Assembly: GCA_964640855.1 (NCBI GenBank)
Contig: CAZXIX010000002.1
Coordinates: 62,001 to 126,000 of the forward strand
DNA: 64,000 bases
Reading direction: 5' to 3'
Origin: JAJDFU01 sp964640855
GTDB lineage: Bacteria > Bacteroidota > Bacteroidia > Chitinophagales > Saprospiraceae
The stretch's first letter is position 1. Each line of letters opens with the position of its first letter. The notes under the pieces are model-generated. The model searched no databases, was not told where the DNA came from, and saw only the letters and a program-made list of their open reading frames with translations. Made by a program: the position numbers and the translations under genes. Below are positions 33,090 to 42,256 of this stretch, piece by piece.

Positions 33090-34088
33090 ATGAAGAGCTC
33101 CAGGCAGCCGCAGAAAATCCTGATCATTCGTTTTTCCAGCATAGGTGACATTGTACTGACAAGCCCCGTCGTCAGGATTTTGAAGCAGCAACGCCACTGC
33201 GAGATCCACTACTTGTGCAAAAAAGCCTATTTCCCGGTACTGGAAGCCAACCCCTACATCGACCGCATTCATCTTCTGGAGAGCAAGTCCCGGGATTTGA
33301 TCCGGATCCTGCGCACCGAGAAGTTCGACCTGATCGTAGACCTGCACCGAAACCTTCGTACCCTTCGCTTCAAAACGGCTTTGCGGCGCCCTAGTGTAGC
33401 CTTCAATAAAATCAATCTGGCCAAATGGCTCATGGTGAATTGGAAGTGGGACCGGCTGCCTCAAAGGCATGTGGTGGACCGCTACCTCGATACCGTATCC
33501 GGTTTGGGGGTTCAATACGATGGTAAAGGTTTGGACTATTTTATTCCCGAAAGGGAAGAGGTGGATCCCGGAGCCTGGCTATCCCGGTCGGACACTCCCT
33601 ATATTGCCCTGGTAATCGGGGCGGCCCACGCCACCAAACGACTGCCTCCGCCGCAATTGACCGCCCTGTGCCGGAACATACACCTGCCGGTTTTGCTGCT
33701 GGGCGGGCCCGATGACGAAGCGACGGGAAGACAGGTGGCAGCGGAAGCCGGAGATCATGTTTTCAACACCTGCGGTTCACTCTCCCTGAATCAAAGTGCC
33801 AGCCTTGTCCGGCAGGCCAGCAAAGTGATCACACACGATACCGGGCTCATGCATATCGCAGCGGCCTTCCGCAAAGAGATCCTCAGCCTATGGGGCAATA
33901 CGATCCCCGAATTTGGCATGTATCCTTTTTTACCGGAAGGAAATGGAAAGAGCCATTGGTTTGAAGTGGAGGGGCTATCCTGCCGGCCTTGTTCCAAGAT
34001 CGGCTTCAACGAATGCCCGAGGGGACATTTTAAATGCATGCGCCATCAAGATCTGGCTCGGATCGCCTCTATGGCGGAAGGGAAGTAA
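33090..34088 (+). CDS. Glycosyltransferase family 9 protein (heptosyltransferase-like)
   Basis: 332 aa GT-B enzyme. The N-terminal domain has IIRFSSIGDIVLTSPVVR (residues 11-28), FDLIVDLHRNLRTLRF near 77; the C-terminal domain has LLGGPDDEATGRQVA, ISTCGSLSL-type ...NTCGSLSLNQSASLV and THDTGLMHIAAAF, the last being the ADP-sugar site. Heptosyltransferases add heptose to lipopolysaccharide core; in this phylum the donor may differ. It is 9 bases behind the antiporter and likely in one transcript with it. Confidence 0.9.
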   Translation: MKSSRQPQKILIIRFSSIGDIVLTSPVVRILKQQRHCEIHYLCKKAYFPVLEANPYIDRIHLLESKSRDLIRILRTEKFDLIVDLHRNLRTLRFKTALRRPSVAFNKINLAKWLMVNWKWDRLPQRHVVDRYLDTVSGLGVQYDGKGLDYFIPEREEVDPGAWLSRSDTPYIALVIGAAHATKRLPPPQLTALCRNIHLPVLLLGGPDDEATGRQVAAEAGDHVFNTCGSLSLNQSASLVRQASKVITHDTGLMHIAAAFRKEILSLWGNTIPEFGMYPFLPEGNGKSHWFEVEGLSCRPCSKIGFNECPRGHFKCMRHQDLARIASMAEGK

Positions 34089-34442
34089 AGGCTCCGGCCT
34101 TTGTCCTGCCGGCCCGGGTTTCGAGTTGGCGAGCGGGAACAGCCGATCCCTCCGCCTTCCTTTTTGGATAATCGCAGGCAGGAAGCCGGACACCTTTTTT
34201 ATTTTGGAATGGATTTACGACAGCAAAAGCTTCTGTATTCCTATTGAACTCGAGCACAGGATGGCCATGCAGGTTTATTTCTCTTTTTTTCCTTATTTCA
34301 TCTTTGCTTGTAGCGCAAGGAGGGGGCTGGCTTTCTGCCCGGAGATGCATCTTCGGATCCCAGAGCAGATAAATGAAAGGAAACAGAAAATTCATATAGT
34401 AGCCGAGAATAAAGATTGAAAGAATCAAACGAAAAACGCACT
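34089..34442. other. Intergenic region without a gene I can support
   Basis: About 350 bases between the glycosyltransferase and AI-2E-family genes. Short overlapping frames exist on both strands, but none has a start signal with good codon character. I saw no hairpin with a T-run, tRNA or consensus promoter. A promoter for the downstream gene should lie in its last 100 bases. Confidence 0.5.
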
Positions 34443-35573
34443 ATGTCAAATACACGAGTTAGTCTGAACCGGGCTGCAGTCCTGGCCCTTGTCGGGCTGG
34501 TGAGCCTGATCTTCTATTGGATGGTAAGCGGATTTCTGATTGCCATCGTTATGGCTGCCCTGTTTTCAGCGCTATTGCAAGGCTGGTATGGGTGGCTCCG
34601 GAAATGGACCGGCGGGCGCAAGATGCTGGCGAGCGGATTGACGATCCTGGCCTTCTTGCTGATCATCGTGATTCCTCTGGGTTTATTTACGTTCCTACTG
34701 GTCGAGCAGGCGATTTCGGCGGGCAAAACTTTCGAACCCTATCTGGATGGAAGCATGGAGACCCCCGAACTGATCGTAGCAAATTGGCTGGAGGCGATTC
34801 CCTATATAAAAGAATATCTTCCGGAGGAAGAACGTCTGGTGGAGACCATTCACAATGTGGTCCGCAATCTCGGAAATTTTGTGGTGGAGGGTTTGTCCAA
34901 GGCTACAACCGGGACGGTAAGTTTCATCTTCCAGTTGTTTATCATGCTCTTTACCATGTTCTATTTCATCATCAGTGGCGAGGATTACCTGAAGAAGATA
35001 TTGTATTACATCCCTTTGAGTAATGAACAGGAGGCTTTGCTGCTGGATAAATTCGTGCGGGTTACCCGGGCTACGCTCAAGGGGACACTGATCATAGGGG
35101 CGGTACAAGGCACCATCGGAGGAGTGGCCATGTGGGTAGCCGGAGTGTCCAATACCCTTTTTTGGGGTGTGATCATGGCTGTGTTGTCCATCATTCCGGC
35201 CCTGGGCCCTGCTATTGTGTGGTTTCCTGCCGGATTGATACTCATCGTGCAGGGCGATATTGCCGCCGGAGCCGGCCTGATAATCTTTGGGATCGTGGTA
35301 GTCGGCAATATCGACAATTTGATCAGGCCGTCTCTGGTGGGTAAGGATGCCCAGCTTCCCGACCTCATGATCCTGTTCAGTACGTTGGGAGGCCTGGCTT
35401 TATTCGGCGTGACGGGTTTTATTCTGGGGCCGGTGATCGCCGCCTTGTTTATGACCTCATGGGAGATCTACGGCAATGCTTTTCAGAACTCTTTGGAAAA
35501 AGTAACCTTGTTCAACGAGCACTCCATCGGGGAGTCAAAAACCGGTGAAGAGCCCCGGGAAGTAGAAACCTGA
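34443..35573 (+). CDS. AI-2E family transporter (PerM-like permease)
   Basis: 376 aa membrane protein. Helix pairs at the N-terminus (residues 14-60), a cytoplasmic/periplasmic central part (about 95-150), and the conserved core with GLSKATTGTVSFIFQLFIMLFTMFYFI, the loop KGTLIIGAVQGTIGGVAMWVAG and GDIAAGAGLIIFGIVVVGNIDNLIRP read here in parts. NIDNLIRP and GVTGFILGPVIAALF are the family's best signatures. The family exports autoinducer-2 or drives Na+/H+ exchange; the role here is unknown. The ATG at 34443 is preferred to a TTG at 34416. A short polar tail follows the last helix. Confidence 0.9.
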   Translation: MSNTRVSLNRAAVLALVGLVSLIFYWMVSGFLIAIVMAALFSALLQGWYGWLRKWTGGRKMLASGLTILAFLLIIVIPLGLFTFLLVEQAISAGKTFEPYLDGSMETPELIVANWLEAIPYIKEYLPEEERLVETIHNVVRNLGNFVVEGLSKATTGTVSFIFQLFIMLFTMFYFIISGEDYLKKILYYIPLSNEQEALLLDKFVRVTRATLKGTLIIGAVQGTIGGVAMWVAGVSNTLFWGVIMAVLSIIPALGPAIVWFPAGLILIVQGDIAAGAGLIIFGIVVVGNIDNLIRPSLVGKDAQLPDLMILFSTLGGLALFGVTGFILGPVIAALFMTSWEIYGNAFQNSLEKVTLFNEHSIGESKTGEEPREVET

Positions 35574-35721
35574 AGAGATATTATTTTAAATTGTGGAATG
35601 CAATTGTCAATAAAAACCCCATAAAACCGTTATTTTGAGTAACATAGAGGTGAAATTAGATTAATTTGCCCCTGTTTTATTGCTTTTTGACAGTGAATTC
35701 TCACCAAAAACCATTGACGCA

Positions 35722-36375
35722 ATGAGATTTTTAGCACTATTATGCACTGTAACTTTTGTTTTGGCTTCCGTTTCCATCCAGGCTCAGGAAGAGCTTTCCA
35801 AAGACGAAGAAAAGCGTTGGAAACAGATGGCCAAAGATTACAAAAAGGATCCGGCGGCCTTGAAGAAATTGACTGAAGACAAAGTTGCTTACCAGCAGGA
35901 AGCGCTTCAGGCCAAATCCGAGATCGCCCGTTTGCAGAATCAATTGAGTCAGCAGACGGATCAGCTCACTATGCTCCAGCAGCAGAACAACCAGCTGACC
36001 ACTCAATTGAACGATGCCAACCAGATTATCAGCGACCTGAACAATCAGGTGGATCAACTGCAAAACATGCCTCCGCCGGAGCCCTCCAACCGCCCGGAAC
36101 CCAACCGACCCGTTGAGGAAAACTTCAACCAGGGTGTGGTGTTTCGCGTCCAGGTAGGTGCTTACCGCAGCGTGCCGGCCAAATACGACGGCATGCCGGA
36201 TGTGACTGTCGAATCCGAAGGTAACTTGCAAAAGGTACTGCTCGGAAACTACCGAAACTACGACGATGCGGTTGCCCGTATGCGCAGCCTCAAAAGTCAG
36301 GGATACAAGAATCCCTGGGTCGTCGGTTTCCGCGATGGTGTCAGAGTTTCTCTGCGGGAAGCCCGGGGATACTAG
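35722..36375 (+). CDS. Exported coiled-coil protein with SPOR domain
   Basis: 217 aa. Signal peptide (MRFLALLCTVTFVLASVSIQA, cut after QA), a 75-residue coiled coil rich in Gln and Leu (NQLSQQTDQLTML, residues 60-125), a proline linker (PPPEPSNRPEPNRP), and a C-terminal SPOR domain (FRVQVGAYRSVPAKY ... LLGNYRNYDDAVARMRSL) that binds denuded peptidoglycan at the septum. Predicted periplasmic. ATG 35722 chosen since the signal peptide begins there. A clean terminator follows at 36397. Confidence 0.85.
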   Translation: MRFLALLCTVTFVLASVSIQAQEELSKDEEKRWKQMAKDYKKDPAALKKLTEDKVAYQQEALQAKSEIARLQNQLSQQTDQLTMLQQQNNQLTTQLNDANQIISDLNNQVDQLQNMPPPEPSNRPEPNRPVEENFNQGVVFRVQVGAYRSVPAKYDGMPDVTVESEGNLQKVLLGNYRNYDDAVARMRSLKSQGYKNPWVVGFRDGVRVSLREARGY

Positions 36376-36396
36376 GATCCAACGCTCGCCAAAGAG

Positions 36397-36447
36397 AAGC
36401 CGGCCTGGGTTTTCAATCCAGGCCGGCTTTCTATTTTTTCTTTTTAC
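36397..36447 (+). terminator. Rho-independent terminator after the SPOR gene
   Basis: A perfect 12-base stem, AAGCCGGCCTGG (36397-36408) and CCAGGCCGGCTT (36418-36429), with a 9-base loop and followed by TCTATTTTTTCTTTTT. It separates the SPOR gene from pta-ackA. Confidence 0.9.
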
Positions 36448-36494
36448 GTTGGGTTAATAGTCTTAACCTATATTGTCAGATAATCTCGATAGCC

Positions 36495-38624
36495 ATGGCT
36501 AAAACCCTGTATATCGCAACGACTGAGGCCGAATCCGGCAAATCGCTGGTGAGCCTGGGATTGTTGGAGCTCATCTTGCGCAAGACCCCTAATGTCGGCA
36601 TCCTCCGGCCGATCATTCACCGCAAAGGCATTACCTGCGAAAAAGACGATCATCTGACCCTTTTGCATTCACGCGTGGAAAAGCATCTGGATTTTGATGA
36701 ATGCTATGCCATGACGCGCGAAAAAGCAGCCGACCTGCTGAGTCGCGGACATTTGGATGAGATGGTGGAGGCGATCATCGGCAAATACAAAGCCATGGAA
36801 TCCAAGATGGATTTCGTGCTGGTGGAGGGCACCGATTTTGAAGGGGAAGGAGCCGCTTTCGAGTTGAATGTAAATGCGGAGATCGCTCGCAATCTCTCCG
36901 CCCCGGTTTTGATCGTTCAGAACGCTCACCGGAACACCCTGGACGAACTTTATCAAAACATAAACCAATCCATCGATTCTTTTGAGAAGAATGAGTGCAA
37001 GGTGGTTGGCGTGGTCATCAACCGGGTGAGCCCCGATCTGCGGGAGTCCGTTCTGAAGCGGGCCCGGAAGGAACTTCCGGAGGGAATACTGGTTTACGCC
37101 ATCCCGGAAGACCGGATCCTGGGTAGCCCCACCATGTTGGAGATCAAAGAACAACTGGGTGCCAAGGTCATTCATGGGGAAGAGCACCTCGACCGACTGG
37201 CCTATGGGATTCTAGTGGCCGCCATGCAAGTCCCTCATTTTATTCAACACCTCAGCGAGAAGCAGGCCGTCATCACCCCCGGCGACCGTCAGGATATCAT
37301 CATGGCATCCGTTCTGGCTCATCATTCCAAGAACTATCCCTCCCTGGCCGGGATCATTCTCACAGGAGGTTTCAACCCCGAGCCCCAACTCCTTAGGCTT
37401 TTGGATGGTCTGCGAGATGACATCCCCTTGCTCACTGTCGATTCAGATACCCTGGTAACCAGCCAGAAGGCTCTCCTGGTGAAAAGCAAGCTGAACATCC
37501 GGAACAAACGCAAGATCCGCCTGGGTATCCAGCTTTTCCAGGATTACGTGGATACACAAGCCATCGAGGAGCAGGTCATTGCTTTCCAACCCCGGGGGAT
37601 CACACCGGGTATGTTCCTCTTCACCCTTCAGCAGCAAGCCCGGGAACAAAAAATGCACATTGTCCTCCCCGAAGGAGAAGATGAACGGATCCTTCGCGCC
37701 ACAGAGCATCTGCTGAACCATGACCTGGTCAAGATCACCCTCATCGGTAAAGTGGAGGAGCTGGAACGAAAAATAAGCCGCCTGGGGCTCAATTTCTCCC
37801 GGGAAGACTTGCAGATATTGGACCCGCTGAGCTATGAAGGCTTCGAGGATTTTGTCAACACCTTCTACGGTTTGCGCAAACACAAAGGCATCACCATGGA
37901 TATTGCCCGGGATGTCATGGCAGACGTTTCCTATTTCGGCACCATGATGGTTTACAAAGGGTTGGCGGATGGGATGGTCTCAGGCGCACGACATACCACC
38001 CAGCACACCATCAGGCCCGCCTTGCAGTTCATCAAAACCCAGCCCGGTTTCAACGTGGTGTCCTCCGTCTTTTTTATGGCTCTGGACGACCGGGTGCTGG
38101 TCTACGGTGATTGTGCGGTAAACCCCAATCCCACTGCAGAGGAACTGGCGGAAATAGGCATCGCTTCTGCGGAAACCAGCCAAACCTTCGGTATCAGCCC
38201 GCGGGTAGCCATGCTTTCTTATTCGTCGGGCAGCTCAGGGAAAGGGGAGGAGGTAGAAAAAGTTCGGAAAGCTACTCAGCTGATCCGGGAAAGAAGGCCG
38301 GATCTTGCGGTGGAAGGCCCCCTCCAATACGACGCCGCTGTGGACCCCGGTGTAGCCGCCAAAAAAATGCCGGATTCAGATGTGGCCGGCCGGGCCACCG
38401 TTTTGATATTCCCGGACCTCAATACCGGGAACAACACCTACAAGGCCGTTCAGCGGGAAACCGGGGCCATGGCCATTGGCCCCATGCTGCAAGGACTCAA
38501 CAAACCCGTCAATGACCTGAGCCGGGGAGCAACCATCGAAGATGTGATCAACACGGTGATCATCACTGCTATTCAGGCGCAGGAAGTACGGGTCCGGAGT
38601 AAACAAAAACCCCAGCCCGCATGA
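36495..38624 (+). CDS. pta: Phosphate acetyltransferase
   Basis: 709 aa long-form Pta. The N-terminal BioD-like P-loop-related domain starts MAKTLYIATTEAESGKSLVSL, a DRTGG domain covers about 215-330, and the catalytic PTA_PTB domain begins near 385 (MHIVLPEGEDERILRATEHLL) with GLADGMVSGARHTT, DCAVNPNPTAEELAEI and SYSSGSSGKGEEVEKV. It converts acetyl-CoA and phosphate to acetyl phosphate and CoA, cytoplasmic. The stop overlaps the ackA start by four bases (ATGA), a classic coupled pair. Confidence 0.96.
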   Translation: MAKTLYIATTEAESGKSLVSLGLLELILRKTPNVGILRPIIHRKGITCEKDDHLTLLHSRVEKHLDFDECYAMTREKAADLLSRGHLDEMVEAIIGKYKAMESKMDFVLVEGTDFEGEGAAFELNVNAEIARNLSAPVLIVQNAHRNTLDELYQNINQSIDSFEKNECKVVGVVINRVSPDLRESVLKRARKELPEGILVYAIPEDRILGSPTMLEIKEQLGAKVIHGEEHLDRLAYGILVAAMQVPHFIQHLSEKQAVITPGDRQDIIMASVLAHHSKNYPSLAGIILTGGFNPEPQLLRLLDGLRDDIPLLTVDSDTLVTSQKALLVKSKLNIRNKRKIRLGIQLFQDYVDTQAIEEQVIAFQPRGITPGMFLFTLQQQAREQKMHIVLPEGEDERILRATEHLLNHDLVKITLIGKVEELERKISRLGLNFSREDLQILDPLSYEGFEDFVNTFYGLRKHKGITMDIARDVMADVSYFGTMMVYKGLADGMVSGARHTTQHTIRPALQFIKTQPGFNVVSSVFFMALDDRVLVYGDCAVNPNPTAEELAEIGIASAETSQTFGISPRVAMLSYSSGSSGKGEEVEKVRKATQLIRERRPDLAVEGPLQYDAAVDPGVAAKKMPDSDVAGRATVLIFPDLNTGNNTYKAVQRETGAMAIGPMLQGLNKPVNDLSRGATIEDVINTVIITAIQAQEVRVRSKQKPQPA

Positions 38625-39811
38625 TCCTGGTAGTAAACGCAGGTAGCTCCTCTATCAAATACACGCTTTTTGATCTGGATGATCTGGGAATGGTGGCCCG
38701 CGGACAAGTGGAGCGGATAGGAACAGCGGAGGGTGTCTTTAAACATGCCTGGAAATCGACGGAGGGAGAATTCCGCGAAGAGGAAATCCCCCTGGATCGG
38801 CCTGACCATCGTTCGGCTTTCGAGAGGATCGGAAAAAAACTTTTGGAAACCTCCCTCCGGCAAAAATCCAGCCTCCGGGCCATCGGGCATCGCCTGGTAC
38901 ACGGGGGAGAGGCTTTCTCCGGTTCCGTTCGGATCACGCAGGCCGTAAAGGATACGGTTCGGAAATTGATCACCCTGGCCCCCTTGCACAATCCCCCGAA
39001 TTTGTTGGGCGTGGAAATCGCCGAAGAGATCTTTCCGGATGTAATACAGGTCGGTGTTTTCGACACGGCATTTCATCAGACTATCCCCGATTACGCTTAT
39101 CGATATGCGGTCCCGGAGAAATACTACCGGGAATTCGGCATACGCAAATACGGTTTCCATGGCACCTCCCACCGCTTTGTGACCGAGACCTGTCAGGCTT
39201 ATTTCGAAAAAGAAGACGTCAATCTGATCATCGCTCATTTGGGTAACGGTGCCAGTATGACTGCTGTGAAAGAGGGAAAATCCGTTGAAAATTCCATGGG
39301 TATGGGCCCTCTCCCGGGCCTGGTCATGGGCACCCGGAGCGGGGACATCGATCCTTCCCTGATCTTTCACCTGGTGCATGAACATGGATGGGCGCTGGCG
39401 GATATTGAGACCGACCTCAACAAAAACAGCGGCCTGAAAGGAATTGGGGGCTTTTCGGATTTACGGGAGATCGAATCCGCTGCTCAGAACGGGGAAAGCT
39501 CAGCCCGTTTGGCACTGGATATGTACGTGTACCGGATCCGGCAATATATTGGGAGTTATCTGGCCGTGCTGGGGAAGGCCGACGCTTTGGTTTTTACCGC
39601 CGGGGTTGGGGAAAACAGCTCCCGAATCCGCCGATCGGTCGTAGAAGGGCTTGGCCATTTGGGATTCATCCTGGATGAACAGAAAAACGAGGCCTTGCCC
39701 CAAGGCCCGGTTAAGGACATTTCGGCTGCGCCAAGCCCGATTAAGCTGTTGGTGGTGCCGACCAATGAAGAAAGACAAATCGCTCGGGAAGTACTTCGAT
39801 TGCTGGCTTAA
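38621..39811 (+). CDS. ackA: Acetate kinase
   Basis: 396 aa ASKHA enzyme. LVVNAGSSSIKYTLFDL at the N-terminus, FDTAFHQTIPDYAYRYAVP (residues 148-166), RKYGFHGTSH, IIAHLGNGASMTAVKEGKS, MGPLPGLVMGTRSGDIDPSL and the C-terminal TAGVGENSSRIR are all acetate kinase signatures. It makes ATP from acetyl phosphate, completing the Pta-AckA pathway. Start overlaps the pta stop by four bases. Confidence 0.97.
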   Translation: MILVVNAGSSSIKYTLFDLDDLGMVARGQVERIGTAEGVFKHAWKSTEGEFREEEIPLDRPDHRSAFERIGKKLLETSLRQKSSLRAIGHRLVHGGEAFSGSVRITQAVKDTVRKLITLAPLHNPPNLLGVEIAEEIFPDVIQVGVFDTAFHQTIPDYAYRYAVPEKYYREFGIRKYGFHGTSHRFVTETCQAYFEKEDVNLIIAHLGNGASMTAVKEGKSVENSMGMGPLPGLVMGTRSGDIDPSLIFHLVHEHGWALADIETDLNKNSGLKGIGGFSDLREIESAAQNGESSARLALDMYVYRIRQYIGSYLAVLGKADALVFTAGVGENSSRIRRSVVEGLGHLGFILDEQKNEALPQGPVKDISAAPSPIKLLVVPTNEERQIAREVLRLLA

Positions 39812-39844
39812 ATCCAGAACCCTGGGTTATGCTTTTTGGGAAAT

Positions 39845-39867
39845 CGGGTAGCACGCGAGCCTACCCG
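39845..39867. terminator. Hairpin between convergent ackA and porin genes
   Basis: CGGGTAG (39845-39851) and CTACCCG (39861-39867) form a perfect 7-base stem with a 9-base loop. There is no strong T-run after it on either strand, so it is a candidate bidirectional terminator only. Confidence 0.4.
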
Positions 39868-39893
39868 TTGACTTCCAAGAGGGGAGCCGGCCT

Positions 39894-41216
39894 TTAAAGC
39901 CCCAGATTGAGCCCCAAACCGAGATAATCGCCCCGCAAAATAGGCCCTACGCCATTCTGAAACAGATAATTGTTGCCGATAGCGCCCGGGCCCAATTCGC
40001 CAAAGGCGCCTCGATTCATGACGTAGTGGATGCTGAGTTTCAGCTTTTGGCGGTCCAGATACCAGTTTATCCCAAAATCATACTGTTGATGCTGCCCGGC
40101 CCGGCTGAGCAGGTTGATGGCATCCAACTGCCCTTGCAAGTCCATGGGGGCATCGAGGTAGACGAACATAAACACGGGTTCCAGGAAAAATTTGCCCAGG
40201 GTTAAATTGACGCTGGTGCGCAGGTGACCGGTACGAAAGTGGGTAGTGAATATTCGATCCGGCGTACCGGCTCCATTCAAGCTTTTTGACCCTTCTCGCC
40301 AGAGGAAATTGAAATCGCCGTCGAGGTTGAATCTGCCCCAATTGAGCAGAAAGTCTACCTGAGCACCGTAGTTGGACTCGAATAAATCATTTTTTCCTTC
40401 CACAAACCCTCCGACCCCGATCGAGAGTCCCTTGCGCTCGTTGAAAGCATTCAGGATGTGGCCCAGGGTATATTTTTTGAATTCGGGTTCACCCAATTGA
40501 ATTATACCCCGGGCGACGAAGACCGGGCTGAAGTTAAACCCATTGGAGGCTCCGGAAAAGGCCAGGTACTGGGGGACGAACAGTCCGAAGTTGTACTCCA
40601 GGTTCACTTTTCGTCCTTCCTGGTAGGCAAACCCTCCGATATTGACCCCGGGTGCAGCGCCCGGCCCCAGGCCTACCAATTGCCGGCGCACGTAATTCAT
40701 GGACCAGGCCTTGTCAAAGGAGGTCACCTGCCAGGGGGAGGTTACACTTTCGCGGCTAAAATTCGGCCGGAACCAGCCTGCGTTCAGATAGAGCGTCTCC
40801 CGTTCGCGGAAGACTTTCCATTGCAGGCGGGCGTCCCAGACGTCGAAAGTAGGCCGGGCACCGCTGTTCACATTGCCGGTATGCGCGGCGTTCAGATCTC
40901 TTCCGATGAAATCAAAAGAGCCGATAAAGCGGAATTTCAAACCCTCGTAAGGTTCGATCTGGAATCCGGCCCGGGCTCTCCGGAGCATGAGGTTAAATCG
41001 GTCTTCGACCGGCCGGTAAGTCTGAGTACTGTCTTCGAAAACTCGCTGATTATGGGAAAAGGAAGCCCAAAGTTCCAATTGGAAAATGGGCTCAAAATGA
41101 ATCCTTTCCAATGGACTTACCCGTTTTCCATAGGTGTCTTCCTGGCCATTTACCAAGCCGGGACTGAGCAGTAAGAAGAACAATAGAAACCGAAAAAGAT
41201 AGATTCCTCGGAACAT
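39894..41216 (-). CDS. Outer-membrane porin (phosphate-selective porin O/P-like)
   Basis: 440 aa. Signal peptide (MFRGIYLFRFLLFFLLLSPG, cut near NGQ), then alternating beta-strand sequence to the end, with aromatic girdle residues and a terminal LGLNLGL. Segments such as FQIEPYEGLKFRFIGSFDF and ARLQWKVFRERETLYLNAGW are of the porin OprP type. Predicted outer-membrane channel; the pore's selectivity cannot be told. ATG 41216 is chosen because the signal peptide begins there; an upstream frame to 41291 is basic and not signal-like. Convergent with ackA. Confidence 0.75.
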   Translation of the reverse strand: MFRGIYLFRFLLFFLLLSPGLVNGQEDTYGKRVSPLERIHFEPIFQLELWASFSHNQRVFEDSTQTYRPVEDRFNLMLRRARAGFQIEPYEGLKFRFIGSFDFIGRDLNAAHTGNVNSGARPTFDVWDARLQWKVFRERETLYLNAGWFRPNFSRESVTSPWQVTSFDKAWSMNYVRRQLVGLGPGAAPGVNIGGFAYQEGRKVNLEYNFGLFVPQYLAFSGASNGFNFSPVFVARGIIQLGEPEFKKYTLGHILNAFNERKGLSIGVGGFVEGKNDLFESNYGAQVDFLLNWGRFNLDGDFNFLWREGSKSLNGAGTPDRIFTTHFRTGHLRTSVNLTLGKFFLEPVFMFVYLDAPMDLQGQLDAINLLSRAGQHQQYDFGINWYLDRQKLKLSIHYVMNRGAFGELGPGAIGNNYLFQNGVGPILRGDYLGLGLNLGL

Positions 41217-41465
41217 TGAAATAAGGACTTTTCTGTTTGGTTTGCGATCCCGGAAAACGCGGCAGCAGGCACGAAAGCTTTTCCCTTCCATCCCATTCGT
41301 GGGTGCGGCAATTTTTCTGAGGGATTCGCAAGCTTATTCAAAGGGCTGTGGAAGGTAGACGGGCAGGCCGGGTTTTTACGATTCAATCAGGAGATCGGAG
41401 ATGATCCCCCGACCATCCCCGATCCTGTAAAAGCACCCGACTGTTTTCATGGTTTTGACCCGGGG

Positions 41466-41777
41466 TTATGACAAGGTGTGTTGACGGATCACGTTGGTTA
41501 ATTGATAAGCTGACTGCATGCCGGACTGGCGCCATTTCATTTCCCCCTTTTGGAACAGGATGAAAGTAGGAACCCCCTGTATGCGAAGCTGCTGGGCGAG
41601 TGCCGGGTTGGCATCTACATCGATCTTGACGATGCGCGCATCGTCCCCGATCTCCCCTGCCACTTCCTGCAAAATGGGCGCCATCGCCTTGCAAGGGCCG
41701 CACCACTCGGCACTGAAATCGATCAACACCGGCTTGTCGTCATTTATCAGGTCGGCGAAGGTTATTTTTTTGCTCAT
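41466..41777 (-). CDS. Thioredoxin
   Basis: 103 aa classical thioredoxin with the redox motif AEWCGPCKAMAP (residues 28-39), the cis-proline segment GVPTFILFQKG and the buried Asp in VLIDFSAEW. Start MSKKITFADLIN at 41777; a longer frame to 41846 adds non-conserved residues. Cytoplasmic reductant for ribonucleotide reductase and others. No close operon partner: porin lies 249 bases beyond its 3' end. Confidence 0.95.
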   Translation of the reverse strand: MSKKITFADLINDDKPVLIDFSAEWCGPCKAMAPILQEVAGEIGDDARIVKIDVDANPALAQQLRIQGVPTFILFQKGEMKWRQSGMQSAYQLTNVIRQHTLS

Positions 41778-42256
41778 GATTGCTTGTTTGAAAAGTTCCT
41801 GACAAATTTCTGCCATTTTCCCGCCGAGAACGGTGACGGGCGTCACAGTGGTCTTTCCGGGGCCCAGCTGCGGTTATCAACGTCTGGCTATGGAGACACA
41901 AGTTCTGAGCCCCGCTATTCTGCCCTTGGCGGTTGGGTGTGAAGTGGAAAAGCAGGGATCGGGTCGGAGCGCAGCGGAGATCCTGACAAGCGGGGGGCAT
42001 ATCCCCATCCGGGAAGAAGTACGATCCGCCTCGTCAGGGTATCGGAAAATCGGCCCTTCCAAACGTCTGAATGCCTAAACTTCTGTTTTTCCTGCTGAAA
42101 GTCAAAAGCCCTCTTTTACCGATAGAGATTCAAAGGAGGCGTGAAGAAAGAAGGGATCAAGCACAACGAATCTACGTTTAAGTAACCTCAGGGAGAAGAG
42201 AACTGTCCTTTCCGCCATATGGCCGGGCCCTAAAATTTCGTTTACATTCCCTATCC
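41778..42256. other. Intergenic region between thioredoxin and lnt
   Basis: About 480 bases between divergent genes. GTGACGGGCGTCAC at 41833-41846 is a 6-base hairpin/palindrome 56 bases before the thioredoxin start and could be an operator. Short frames (for example 41833-42078 plus strand) show no domain or start signal. A thioredoxin -7 candidate (GAAATTTG on the minus strand, one mismatch to TAnnTTTG) is weak. Confidence 0.4.

Noticed and set aside
34069..34428. 119-codon minus-strand frame in the gap before the AI-2E gene
   Set aside because: Low-complexity hydrophobic start, then irregular sequence; it overlaps the glycosyltransferase end and has no ribosome site.
41833..42078. 81-codon plus-strand frame in the thioredoxin-lnt gap
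   Set aside because: No signal, domain or ribosome site.
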